Position numbers and translations under genes: made by a program. A stretch of 64,000 bases of DNA from Rubrobacter_D sp963840835 (GTDB taxonomy: Bacteria; Actinomycetota; Rubrobacteria; Rubrobacterales; Rubrobacteraceae). This document shows positions 8,115 through 15,909 of this stretch, in pieces. Each line of letters begins with the position of its first letter. Within the stretch, counting starts at the first letter, position 1. Under the pieces are notes generated by a model. The model did not search any database, was not told the origin of the DNA, and saw nothing but the letters and a program-made list of their open reading frames with translations. The stretch is taken from assembly GCA_963840835.1 (NCBI GenBank), contig CAWJAM010000012.1, positions 115,995 to 179,994 of the forward strand. The letters run 5' to 3'.

Positions 8115-9149
8115 TTACTTCGACTGCTTGAGTGCCGCCTCCAGGTCGCCGCCCTTGGGCTCACCTTCCGCATTGAACACGGTGCCGGTGGTGCGGTCCT
8201 CGTACTGGACCCGCGACTCCTGCTCCAGGCCGCTGGTCAGCGTCACGTACTTGGCCGCCTGCACGAGACGGTCGAGGTTCTGCTCCGCAAGGTAGAAGTC
8301 CACAAAGGGCTCGACGGCCTTGTTGTTCTTGAGCGCGTCGGTGCTCACGTAGATGAACAACGGGCGGGAGAGCAGGTACTCACCGGAGCGGATACTCTCC
8401 TCGGTGGGCTTCACGCCGTCCACGGCGAGTGCCTTAAGCGTGTCAAGGTTGTTCTCGTAGTACGAGTACCCAAAGTAGCCGAGCGCGTTCTCGTCGCCCG
8501 AGACGCCCTGCACGAGCACGTTGTCGTCCTCACTGGCCTCGTAATCCGAGCGGTTGACCTCCTCCTCATTCCCCACGATGGTCTCGTTGAAGAACTCGTA
8601 GGTGCCTGACTCGGTCCCTGGTCCGTAGAGGCTCAACTCCCTGTCAGGCCAGTCGGAGCGGACCTGGTTCCAGCTCGTGATCTTATCCTCCGCAGCCGGC
8701 TCCCACATCGTCTTGAGTTCCTCACTCGTGACCTCCGTCGCCCAGTCGTTCTGCTTGTTGACAACCACGGAGATACCGTCGAAGGCGACGGGGATCTCGA
8801 TGAACTCGACCCCGTTCTCCTCGCACACCGGCAACTCCTCGGCCACGTCTATCGGCCTGGAAGCGTCGGAGATCTCGGTGTCGCCCTGGCAGAACGCCTC
8901 GAAGCCGTCGCTGGTTCCGGCGCCGCCGACCTCGATGCGCGCCTCCGGGTTCTCCTCCGCGAACAGCTCCGCCGCCGCCTGGGTGATCGGCTGCACCGTG
9001 CTCGAGCCCTCGATCACGATCTCACCCGACACCTGTTCCCCGCCACCGCCATCCTGGCCACCAGCGCTGCCACCGCACGCGGCCAGAACAAACGCCAGCG
9101 CCAGAATAGATACCACGGTCAAGAGCCTGGAATGTGCGATCCTGCTCAA
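8115..9149 (-). CDS. pstS: Phosphate-binding lipoprotein PstS
   Basis: 344-residue extracellular phosphate receptor of the Pst importer. The signal peptide ends in a lipobox (LAFVLAAC at residues 19-26) followed by a Gly/Ser linker, so it is lipid-anchored. Typical PstS elements are EGSSTVQPITQAAAE, GGAGTSDGFEAFCQG and GPGTESGTYEFF, the phosphate-contact loops. First gene of pstSCAB-phoU; a Pho-box-like array lies 133-160 nt upstream of its start. Confidence 0.95.
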   Translation of the reverse strand: MSRIAHSRLLTVVSILALAFVLAACGGSAGGQDGGGGEQVSGEIVIEGSSTVQPITQAAAELFAEENPEARIEVGGAGTSDGFEAFCQGDTEISDASRPIDVAEELPVCEENGVEFIEIPVAFDGISVVVNKQNDWATEVTSEELKTMWEPAAEDKITSWNQVRSDWPDRELSLYGPGTESGTYEFFNETIVGNEEEVNRSDYEASEDDNVLVQGVSGDENALGYFGYSYYENNLDTLKALAVDGVKPTEESIRSGEYLLSRPLFIYVSTDALKNNKAVEPFVDFYLAEQNLDRLVQAAKYVTLTSGLEQESRVQYEDRTTGTVFNAEGEPKGGDLEAALKQSK

Positions 9150-9281
9150 TACTTACGCTCCCTTCGCTTCGTCACGGTTTCAAATTACGAGCGTGAGATC
9201 CCCGACTAAAACGCAGGACCGTCTCACTCGGCTTCCGGGGCGAGATGATAGGGCATGGCTCCACCCTTGTAGTTGCAGTTA

Positions 9282-9309
9282 TGTAAACTCCACGCTAAAT
9301 GTGTGTTAA
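9282..9309 (-). promoter_or_regulatory. Pho-box-like array upstream of pstS
   Basis: On the minus strand, TTAACA-N5-TTAGCG-N5-TTTACA gives three half-sites on an exact 11-bp period. This is the layout described for PhoP boxes in Bacillus (TT-ACA direct repeats). The middle unit is degenerate. Position and the downstream phosphate operon support a PhoP/PhoB operator. Confidence 0.55.
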
Positions 9310-9474
9310 ATGGGCTTCAGGCTACAGGCATCAGGTTTCAGCTACCGCGTATGGGGGCGAAACCCCACTCGACTCTCGCGACTTTCACGAAGGGAGAGTC
9401 GTAAGGCACGCAAGACTACCCGGCTACGTTCTAAGCAAAGACGCCGCGAATCGGGACAATTGCCTGAAGCCTAC

Positions 9475-10995
9475 TCACTCCCACTCGATGGTCCCTGGCG
9501 GTTTGCTCGTGATGTCGAGGGCGACCCTGTTGACACCTGGCACTTCGTTGATGATGCGGTTGGAGACTTTCTCTAGCAGGTCGTATGGTAGGCGGGCCCA
9601 GTCCGCCGTCATGGCGTCATCTGAGGTGACGGCCCGGATCACGACGGGGTACGCATAAGTCCTGGCGTCGCCCATGACCCCGACGGAGTGGATGGCGGGC
9701 AAGACGGCGAAGCTCTGCCACAGCTCGCGGTAGAGGCCCGCTGAGCGTATCTCGTCCTGCAACACGGCGTCGGCCTTGCGCAGTATCTCCAGCCGCTCCG
9801 CAGTCACGTCTCCAATGACCCTGATCGCGAGTCCAGGACCGGGGAACGGCTGCCTCCAGACGAGCCTCTCTGGCATCCCGAGCTCGGCGGCGACGACGCG
9901 CACCTCGTCCTTGAAGAGGTTCCTCAAGGGCTCGACGAGGTCGAGGTCCATCACTTCAGGCAGTCCGCCCACGTTGTGGTGGCTCTTTATTCTGGCGGCG
10001 TCGCGCGTCCCGCTCTCTATGACGTCGGAGTAGAGCGTGCCCTGCACGAGGAATTTGGCGTCCTCCAGTTTGCCGGCCTCCTCCTCGAAGGTACGGATGA
10101 ACTCCTCGCCGATGATCTTGCGCTTCGCCTCCGGATCGGTGACGTACGCGAGCTTGTCCAAAAATCGTCCCTTTGAGTCCACGTGGACGAGCGGCACGTC
10201 CGAGTTCTCGCCGAACGCCTCGACGACCTGCTCGGCCTCGTTGTGCCTGAGGAGGCCGTGGTCGACGAAGACGCACGTCAGGTTGTCCCCGATAGCCCTG
10301 TGCACGAGCATCGCCGCCGTCGCCGAGTCGACCCCGCCGGAGAGGCCGCAGACTGCCCTTGCGTCCCCGACCTGAGCCCTGATCCTCTCCACAGCGTCGG
10401 TGATGATGTTGACCGGCGTCCACTCGGGCTTGCAGCCGCAGGCCTCGTAGAGGAAGTTCTTGAGGATCTCCATCCCGTACTCCGTGTGCCTGACCTCGGG
10501 ATGAAACTGGACCCCGAAACGTCCCTCCTCAAGGTTCTCGAAGGCGATGATCGGGACGGAGGGCGTCTCGGCGGTGACCTCGAAGCCCTCAGGAACGGAG
10601 AACACGGCATCACCGTGGCTCGTCCAGGCCTTCTGCTCGTCGGGCGTGCCGGCGAAGAGGCCTTCGTGGCCCCTAATGATCAGGTCGGAGCGGCCGTACT
10701 CCCGGATCTGGACCGCCCCCACCTCCCCGCCCTCCACGAGTGCCATGAGCTGCATCCCGTAACAGATGCCCAGCATCGGCACACCGAGGTCGAAGAGGGC
10801 AGGGTCAACCCGTGGCGCGCCCTCCTCGTAGACGGAGTTCGGTCCGCCGGAGAGGATGATGCCCTCGGGTTCCTTCGCCCGGAGCTCCTCCACCGGCGTG
10901 TCGTAAGGGACCATCTCGGAGAACACGCGGCATTCCCTGACGCGACGCGCGATAAGCTGCGAGTACTGCCCGCCGAAGTCGAGGACGAGGATCAA
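9475..10995 (-). CDS. guaA: GMP synthase (glutamine-hydrolysing)
   Basis: 506 residues, the family's normal length. It converts XMP plus glutamine to GMP. The class I amidotransferase half has the catalytic Cys in LGICYGMQLMA and the His/Glu in QFHPEVRHTEYG. The ATP-pyrophosphatase half starts with the PP-loop GLSGGVDSATAAML. The C-terminal dimerisation domain ends VALDITSKPPGTIEWE. It lies 25 nt downstream of the IMP-dehydrogenase-like guaB3, so the two likely form a guanine-nucleotide operon. The ~325 bases downstream of pstS and upstream of this stop hold only the Pho box and no gene. Confidence 0.97.
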   Translation of the reverse strand: MILVLDFGGQYSQLIARRVRECRVFSEMVPYDTPVEELRAKEPEGIILSGGPNSVYEEGAPRVDPALFDLGVPMLGICYGMQLMALVEGGEVGAVQIREYGRSDLIIRGHEGLFAGTPDEQKAWTSHGDAVFSVPEGFEVTAETPSVPIIAFENLEEGRFGVQFHPEVRHTEYGMEILKNFLYEACGCKPEWTPVNIITDAVERIRAQVGDARAVCGLSGGVDSATAAMLVHRAIGDNLTCVFVDHGLLRHNEAEQVVEAFGENSDVPLVHVDSKGRFLDKLAYVTDPEAKRKIIGEEFIRTFEEEAGKLEDAKFLVQGTLYSDVIESGTRDAARIKSHHNVGGLPEVMDLDLVEPLRNLFKDEVRVVAAELGMPERLVWRQPFPGPGLAIRVIGDVTAERLEILRKADAVLQDEIRSAGLYRELWQSFAVLPAIHSVGVMGDARTYAYPVVIRAVTSDDAMTADWARLPYDLLEKVSNRIINEVPGVNRVALDITSKPPGTIEWE

Positions 10996-11020
10996 AGGAG
11001 CCTCCTGCGGAGAATCTCGG

Positions 11021-12181
11021 TCACTTCCCCATTCCGACGCCCTGGGAGCGCTGCTCGGTCTTGCCCTCGGTGGCGAGCGAGGGCGCGAACATGACCTCGG
11101 CCTTTTGAAACTCTTTTATGTTCTGGTAGCCGGTCGTCGCCATGCTGGTCCTCAGGGCCCCCATGAGGTTGAGAGTCCCGTCGTTCTCGCGCGCCGGTCC
11201 CACGAGTATCTCTTCGAGGCTCCCTGTGGTCCTCGTGCTAATTCGGGTGCCGCGCGGTAGGGTCGGGTGGAAGGTTGCCATCCCCCACGAGTAGCCGCGT
11301 CCTGGGGCCTCTTCTGCCCTGGCGAAGGCACTGCCAAGCATCACGGCGTCGGCACCGCAGGTTATGGCCTTGGCGATCTCACCCCCCGTGCGCATCCCGC
11401 CGTCGGCGATGACGTTGACGTACTCGCCGGTCTCGAGGTAGTGACGCATGCGGGCTGCTGCGGCGTCGGAGACGGCGGTCGCCTGCGGCACGCCGACCCC
11501 GATCACGCCTCGCGTCGTGCAGATGCGTCCAGGCCCTACGCCGACGAGGACGCCGACGGCCCCCGTCCGCATGAGGTGGAGCGCCGTAGAGTAGCTCGCG
11601 CAGCCACCGACGATTACCGGGACGTTCAAGGACGGTACGAACTCCATCAGGTTCAGTGGCTCGACCGTCCTGGAGACGTGCTCGGCGGAGACCACCGTCC
11701 CCTGGATGACGAGCACGTCGAGGCCGGCCTCTATGGCGGCCGCGTGGTAGCGTTCGACCCGCTGCGGGGTGAGCGAGGCCGCCGCTATGACGCCCTTGTC
11801 CTTTATCTCCTGCACGCGCCGAAAGATGAGCTCTTCTTTGATCGGCTCGGCGTAGATGTCCTGCATGATCCGGGTGGCCTTGTGCTCGGGCAGGCTCGCT
11901 ATCTCCTCGAAGACGGGACCGGGGTCCTCGTACCTCGTCTGTAGCCCCTCCAGGTTGAGCACGGCGAGGCCGCCAAGCGAGCCGATGATTCCAGCCGTCG
12001 TCGGGTCCACGGCCGCGTCGAGCGCGCTCGCCAGACACGGCAGGTCCAGGTTCAGATTGCCTAAAGCCCAGGAGATTTCAACGTCCTCGGGGTCGCGGGT
12101 CCTGCGGCTCGGTACTATGGCGATCTCGTCGAGCCCGTAGGCCCGGCGCGCGGTCTTGCCTCTCCCTATCTCAATGTCCAT
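11021..12181 (-). CDS. guaB3: GuaB3 family IMP dehydrogenase-related protein
   Basis: 386-residue TIM-barrel of the actinobacterial GuaB3 group. The catalytic-loop Cys is present in GVGPGRICTTRGVIGVG, as are the phosphate-binding IADGGMRTGGEIAKAI and ADAVMLGSAFARAEEAPG motifs. No CBS domains interrupt the barrel, unlike GuaB. Some GuaB3 proteins are reported to act on GMP or related nucleotides, so true IMP dehydrogenase activity is not certain. It precedes guaA in the same orientation. AGGA lies upstream of its ATG. Confidence 0.88.
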   Translation of the reverse strand: MDIEIGRGKTARRAYGLDEIAIVPSRRTRDPEDVEISWALGNLNLDLPCLASALDAAVDPTTAGIIGSLGGLAVLNLEGLQTRYEDPGPVFEEIASLPEHKATRIMQDIYAEPIKEELIFRRVQEIKDKGVIAAASLTPQRVERYHAAAIEAGLDVLVIQGTVVSAEHVSRTVEPLNLMEFVPSLNVPVIVGGCASYSTALHLMRTGAVGVLVGVGPGRICTTRGVIGVGVPQATAVSDAAAARMRHYLETGEYVNVIADGGMRTGGEIAKAITCGADAVMLGSAFARAEEAPGRGYSWGMATFHPTLPRGTRISTRTTGSLEEILVGPARENDGTLNLMGALRTSMATTGYQNIKEFQKAEVMFAPSLATEGKTEQRSQGVGMGK

Positions 12182-12223
12182 GTGGGTGCCGGGGTTCCTT
12201 TCCTATTGTTCTGGGCGGACGAA

Positions 12224-12259
12224 ACGGGGCCCACGGAGAATCTCCCCCGTGGGCCCCGT
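12224..12259. terminator. Strong 13-bp hairpin between small-peptide genes and guaB3
   Basis: ACGGGGCCCACGG and its exact reverse complement flank a 10-base loop. A T-rich ATTTTT follows on the plus strand, and TTTCGTCC on the minus strand. It probably ends the transcript arriving from the small ORFs. Confidence 0.65.
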
Positions 12260-12336
12260 CTACATTTTTCTGCCGGACGTCGCAATAGGGCCTATGCTAC
12301 CCGCGACCGCCGCTATGGTCAAGCAGCGGGCCCGTT

Positions 12337-12426
12337 CTAGAGTCCCGGTATTATCCCCAAGAGGGCCAGTATTACGATCACGATGATAAGCACCACCGCT
12401 ATGGTAACCAGGTTGTTGGTACGCAC
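12337..12426 (-). CDS. 29-residue hydrophobic microprotein
   Basis: A GTG start (12426) preceded by AGGGAG at good spacing leads to a tiny single-span peptide: MRTNNLVTIAVV, then a run of Ile/Val/Leu, then GIIPGL-stop. It has a polar N-terminus, about 20 hydrophobic residues and no other domain. Two similar frames lie just upstream (12475-12555 and 12586-12666). No family is recognised. A membrane-inserted small protein or a toxin-like peptide are both possible. Confidence 0.5.
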   Translation of the reverse strand: MRTNNLVTIAVVLIIVIVILALLGIIPGL

Positions 12427-12474
12427 CGTCTAGCTCCCTGGAGACCCATCCTGCACCAGATTAGAACCGCCCTG

Positions 12475-12555
12475 TTAGAGGAGCCGCGAGAGCAAGATCA
12501 AGATCAAGAGAATCAAGACTATCACTACAAGTATAGGAATCAGCCCACCCCGCAC
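12475..12555 (-). CDS. 26-residue hydrophobic microprotein
   Basis: GTG start with an excellent ribosome-binding site (GGGAGGTGAGAAAGTG). The product begins MRGGLIPILVVIV, continues with alternating Leu/Ile through one membrane span and ends SRLL-stop. Length and layout match its two neighbours, suggesting a small family of tandem paralogues or convergently composed peptides. Function unknown. The strong translation signal makes this the best supported of the three. Confidence 0.55.
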   Translation of the reverse strand: MRGGLIPILVVIVLILLILILLSRLL

Positions 12556-12585
12556 TTTCTCACCTCCCTCGCCAGAGATCTTTTC

Positions 12586-12666
12586 CTAAGTAACAAACGG
12601 CAACACGAGCACGATCAGAAGGATTATCGCCAGGACGACGACCGTTATGGTGAGACCCCTATTTAT
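12586..12666 (-). CDS. Third hydrophobic microprotein frame, non-standard start
   Basis: A frame of the same length (26 codons) and character (INRGLTITVVVLAIILL, ending LPFVT-stop) as its downstream neighbours. It has no ATG, GTG or TTG at the expected place; the position corresponds to ATA. GGGGGAGG directly precedes it. Either an AUA start is used or the gene is defective. Confidence 0.3.
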   Translation of the reverse strand: MNRGLTITVVVLAIILLIVLVLPFVT

Positions 12667-12756
12667 CCTCCCCCACCTCTCTCCCTAACTCTCTGTGTAA
12701 CCCGCTAGCCGCAATATATACCCTTTGAGACCCCCGCGAAACAGAAAAGGTTACGA

Positions 12757-12784
12757 AAAGCGGCGCCCCTTTCGGGACGCCGCC
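12757..12784 (-). terminator. Intrinsic terminator of groL
   Basis: On the minus strand, GGCGGCGTCCC, GAAA loop, GGGGCGCCGC, followed by TTTTC just past the groL stop codon. Confidence 0.85.
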
Positions 12785-12811
12785 TGTAGAAGCTCTAAAG
12801 GGTAGAGCTCC

Positions 12812-14437
12812 TTACATCATACCTCCCATGCCGCCGCCCGCGGGCATGGCGGGCATGTCATCCTCGGGCTCGGCCACGATGACATCCGTGGTCACGATGA
12901 GGCTGCCGATGGAAGCCGCGTTCTGCAGCGCGGAGCGAGAGACCATCGTCGGGTCGGTCACGCCGGCCGCGATGAGGTCCTGGTACTCGCCGACGAGGGC
13001 GTTGAAGCCCATGTTGCCGCCCTCGGTGCGGACCTTATCGACCACGATGGAGCCGTCAGCCCCCGCGTTGCGCGCGATCTGGCGGATGGGCTCCTCGAGA
13101 GCGCGGTGGATGATCCTGGCACCGGTCCGCTCGTCCCCGTCGAGGGAGTCGAGCATGTCGGCCACGGGCTGCTGGGCGTGCAGGAACGCGACGCCGCCGC
13201 CTGGCACGATACCCTCTTCGAGGGCCGCGCGGGTCGCCGAAAGAGCGTCCTCGACGCGGTGCTTCTTCTCCTTGAGCTCCGTCTCGGTCGCCGCGCCGAC
13301 CTTGATGACGGCCACGCCACCGGCGAGCTTCGCGAGCCGCTCCTGCAGCTTCTCGCGGTCGAAGTCGGAGTCGGTCGTCTCGATCTCGGAGCGGATCTGG
13401 TTGATCCGGCCCGTGATCCTCTCGGTCTCCCCGGCGCCGTCGACGATGGTGGTCTCGTCCTTGGTGATGACGACCTTGCGGGCACGACCGAGCTGGTTGA
13501 GCTGGGTGTTCTCGAGCTTGAGTCCGAGCTCCTCGGTTATGACCTCGGCGCCAGTCAGGATGGCGATGTCCTCGAGCATCCTCTTGCGCCTGTCACCGAA
13601 GCCAGGAGCCTTGACCGCGGCCGCGTTGAACGTGCCCCTGAGCTTGTTGACGATCAGGGTCGCAAGGGCCTCGCCCTCGACGTCCTCGGAGAGGATGAGC
13701 AGCGGCCTGTTGGACTGCATGACCTGGTTCAGGAGCGGCAGCACGTCCTGGACGTTGCCGATCTTCTGGTTGGCTATGAGGATGTAGGGATCGTCGAGGA
13801 CCGCCTCCATCCGCTCCTGATCCGTAACGAAGTAGGGACTCAGGTAGCCCTTGTCGAACTGCATGCCCTCTGTGAACTCGAGGTCCATCCCGAAGGTCTG
13901 CGACTCTTCGACGTTGACGACGCCGTCCTTGCCGACCTTGTCGATGGCGTCGGCGATGACGTTGCCGACCTCCTCCGAACGAGCCGAGATGGCACCGACG
14001 CGCGCTATCTCTTCCTTGCCGCTGATCTCGGTGGACTGGCCCTTGATCGCCTCCACCGCCGCTGAGACGGCCTTGTCTACGCCGCTGCGCAGGATGACCG
14101 GGTTGGCACCGGCGGCAACGTTCTTCAGACCCTCGCGGACGATGATCTGGGCGAGAACCGTCGCCGTGGTCGTCCCGTCACCCGCGACGTCGTTGGTCTT
14201 GGTCGCGACTTCCTTGACTAGCTGGGCACCCTGGTTCTCGAAGATGTCCTCGAGCTCGATCTCGCGCGCGATCGTTACACCGTCGTTGGTGATCGTCGGA
14301 GAACCGAACTTCTTGTCGAGCACCACGTACTGGCCCTTGGGACCTAGCGTGATCTTGACCGCGTCGGCGAGCTTGTTTACGCCCGCCTCCAGCGCTCGAC
14401 GCGCCTCGGTATTGAACCTTAGCTCTTTGTGCGCCAC
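12812..14437 (-). CDS. groL: Chaperonin GroEL (60 kDa)
   Basis: 541 residues, normal length. ATP-driven protein-folding chamber subunit. Visible are LGPKGQYVVLDKKFGSPTIT, VAGDGTTTATVLAQ (nucleotide-binding Asp), AAVKAPGFGDRRKRML and the Gly/Met-rich tail MPAGGGMGGMM. No groES is adjacent in the window, so this is likely a stand-alone groL copy, common in actinobacteria. Transcription probably starts just upstream at a CIRCE operator, so HrcA repression and heat induction are expected. Confidence 0.97.
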   Translation of the reverse strand: MAHKELRFNTEARRALEAGVNKLADAVKITLGPKGQYVVLDKKFGSPTITNDGVTIAREIELEDIFENQGAQLVKEVATKTNDVAGDGTTTATVLAQIIVREGLKNVAAGANPVILRSGVDKAVSAAVEAIKGQSTEISGKEEIARVGAISARSEEVGNVIADAIDKVGKDGVVNVEESQTFGMDLEFTEGMQFDKGYLSPYFVTDQERMEAVLDDPYILIANQKIGNVQDVLPLLNQVMQSNRPLLILSEDVEGEALATLIVNKLRGTFNAAAVKAPGFGDRRKRMLEDIAILTGAEVITEELGLKLENTQLNQLGRARKVVITKDETTIVDGAGETERITGRINQIRSEIETTDSDFDREKLQERLAKLAGGVAVIKVGAATETELKEKKHRVEDALSATRAALEEGIVPGGGVAFLHAQQPVADMLDSLDGDERTGARIIHRALEEPIRQIARNAGADGSIVVDKVRTEGGNMGFNALVGEYQDLIAAGVTDPTMVSRSALQNAASIGSLIVTTDVIVAEPEDDMPAMPAGGGMGGMM

Positions 14438-14479
14438 TGTCTAACCTCCTCTGTTAAACTTGGACTCGGTTTCAACTGC

Positions 14480-14506
14480 CTGGCACTCTCTCGATCGGAG
14501 TGCCAA
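14480..14506 (-). promoter_or_regulatory. CIRCE operator (HrcA site) of groL
   Basis: TTGGCACTC-N9-GAGTGCCAG on the minus strand is a near-consensus CIRCE inverted repeat, 43 nt upstream of the groL start. It also lies upstream of the divergent gene at 14545. Confidence 0.9.
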
Positions 14507-14532
14507 CGCCCAGAGTATATGCCTGGCGAGGT

Positions 14533-14547
14533 TACAATTCAAACGTG
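14533..14547 (+). promoter_or_regulatory. Leaderless promoter -10 box
   Basis: TACAAT, six bases, then the GTG start at 14545. The expected transcription start coincides with the first base of the start codon. Confidence 0.6.
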
Positions 14548-14796
14548 AGCATCTTCCGCACCGACCGAATACCTAGCCTGAGCCGCCTGCCGAAGGAACT
14601 CGGCCGCGAAGAGCGCCCTTGCGAGCGTTGCGGCACCCGCACCGAGCACATCCTCTACCGCGTCCCGAAGAAGGTGGCGCTCCTCTACATCAAGGATCAT
14701 CCCGAGAGCCTGCACGCGACCTGTGTGGCATGCGCGAAGAGCACCATCCTCACCGGCGAGGAACGCGAGCGGGTCTTCGCATCACTTCGCGATTAG
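14545..14796 (+). CDS. Small zinc-ribbon protein
   Basis: 83 residues from a GTG. Two CxxC pairs, PCERCGTRTEH and ATCVACAKSTIL, flank a basic/aromatic segment (VPKKVALLYIKDHPE), indicating a treble-clef or zinc-ribbon fold. Function unknown; possibly nucleic-acid or protein binding. It is divergent from groL, with the CIRCE element between them, so heat-shock co-regulation is conceivable. There is no Shine-Dalgarno sequence; the TACAAT box six bases upstream points to a leaderless mRNA. Confidence 0.7.
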   Translation: MSIFRTDRIPSLSRLPKELGREERPCERCGTRTEHILYRVPKKVALLYIKDHPESLHATCVACAKSTILTGEERERVFASLRD

Positions 14797-14815
14797 GGCG
14801 GTTCGCGAACCGCCC
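14796..14815. terminator. Palindromic terminator-like hairpin
   Basis: A 20-base perfect palindrome (GGGCGGTTCG and its complement) overlaps the last base of the zinc-ribbon gene's stop codon. GCGAACCGCC recurs 28 bases later. Confidence 0.6.
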
Positions 14816-14866
14816 ATCGCCGCTACGTAAGCCGCCCGCGCGCGAACCGCCTGCGACGAACCGTCC

Positions 14867-15856
14867 CTACACGCTGCGGGCGTTCAGGGACAGGTATTCC
14901 GGGTAGGCGATAGCCATCGAGTGGGGCGCGGCGGCCCCTATCATGGCGGCGTTGTCCGTGCACAGGTCGGGTGGGGGGACGATGAGCCTGGTATCAATGC
15001 TGGCACATTCCTTTTCGAGGGTCCGGCGCAAGTAAGCGTTGGCCGCGACCCCGCCCGCTACGACGACGGCGGGCGCGTCTTGGAGGTCCGCGGCGCGGAG
15101 TAGCTTGCGGGAGAGGGCCTCGACGACGGCGGCCTCGTAGCCGGCGGCCAGGTGCGGCAGCTCTTGTTGGAATTGCTCCCTGTCCATGGCCTTCAGCTTG
15201 TAGAGGAGGCTCGTCTTGAGGCCCGAGAAGCTGAAGTCCAGGTTGTCTCTGTCTCTCAGTCCGACGGGGAAATCGTGGCGGCCACGGTCTCCGTCGCTGG
15301 CGGCTCTGGAGATCGCGGGTCCTCCGGGGAAGCCGAGGCCGAGCATCCTGGCGCCCTTGTCCAGGGCCTCGCCCGCGGCGTCGTCGAGGGTCTCGCCGAT
15401 GAGGTGCATCTTACGGTCGGCGTCCACCGTGTAGAGCGACGTATGCCCACCGGAGGCGATCAGGGCCACGAACGGCGGCTCCAGTTCGGGGTCAGCCAGG
15501 TACGCCGCGGCGACGTGCCCTTCCAGATGGTTTACGGGGACCAGTGGGAGTCCGCGGGCGTAGGCGAGTCCCTTCGCCGATGCGACACCGACGAGGAGGG
15601 CCCCGATCAGACCTGGTCGCGTCGTGACCGCGACGCGGCTTACCTCCTCCAGGGAGACGCCGGCGTCGGAGAGCGACTTCTCTACCACCCCGTCGAGGCG
15701 TTCGAGGTGGGCGCGGGAGGCGACCTCGGGGACGACGCCTCCGTAGCGCGCGTGCTCGGTTTGGGTGTGGACGACGTTGGAAAGGGCGCGACGCCCGTCG
15801 GATTCCACGACCGCCGCGCAGGTGTCGTCGCAGGAGGTCTCTATAGCGAGGATCAT
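14867..15856 (-). CDS. tsaD: tRNA N6-adenosine threonylcarbamoyltransferase TsaD
   Basis: 329 residues. It transfers the threonylcarbamoyl group to A37 of ANN-decoding tRNAs (t6A), working with TsaB and TsaE. The start at MILAIETSCDDTCAA is fixed by the conserved N-terminus. Metal-binding HLEGHVAAAYL (HxxxH), LIASGGHTSLY, the GLGFPGGPAI loop and LCTDNAAMIG (metal Asp) are present. There is no ribosome-binding site; TATAAA-N6-ATG indicates a leaderless transcript. tsaB, tsaE and rimI lie 3-4 kb away on the same strand. Confidence 0.96.
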   Translation of the reverse strand: MILAIETSCDDTCAAVVESDGRRALSNVVHTQTEHARYGGVVPEVASRAHLERLDGVVEKSLSDAGVSLEEVSRVAVTTRPGLIGALLVGVASAKGLAYARGLPLVPVNHLEGHVAAAYLADPELEPPFVALIASGGHTSLYTVDADRKMHLIGETLDDAAGEALDKGARMLGLGFPGGPAISRAASDGDRGRHDFPVGLRDRDNLDFSFSGLKTSLLYKLKAMDREQFQQELPHLAAGYEAAVVEALSRKLLRAADLQDAPAVVVAGGVAANAYLRRTLEKECASIDTRLIVPPPDLCTDNAAMIGAAAPHSMAIAYPEYLSLNARSV

Positions 15857-15868
15857 GGGTCGTTTATA
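15857..15868 (-). promoter_or_regulatory. Leaderless promoter -10 box of tsaD
   Basis: TATAAA (15863-15868 read on the minus strand) lies six bases before the tsaD ATG. Confidence 0.55.
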
Positions 15869-15909
15869 GCATTTCGGGCGGGCTACACGCTCGGGGGATC
15901 GAGCGTGAT

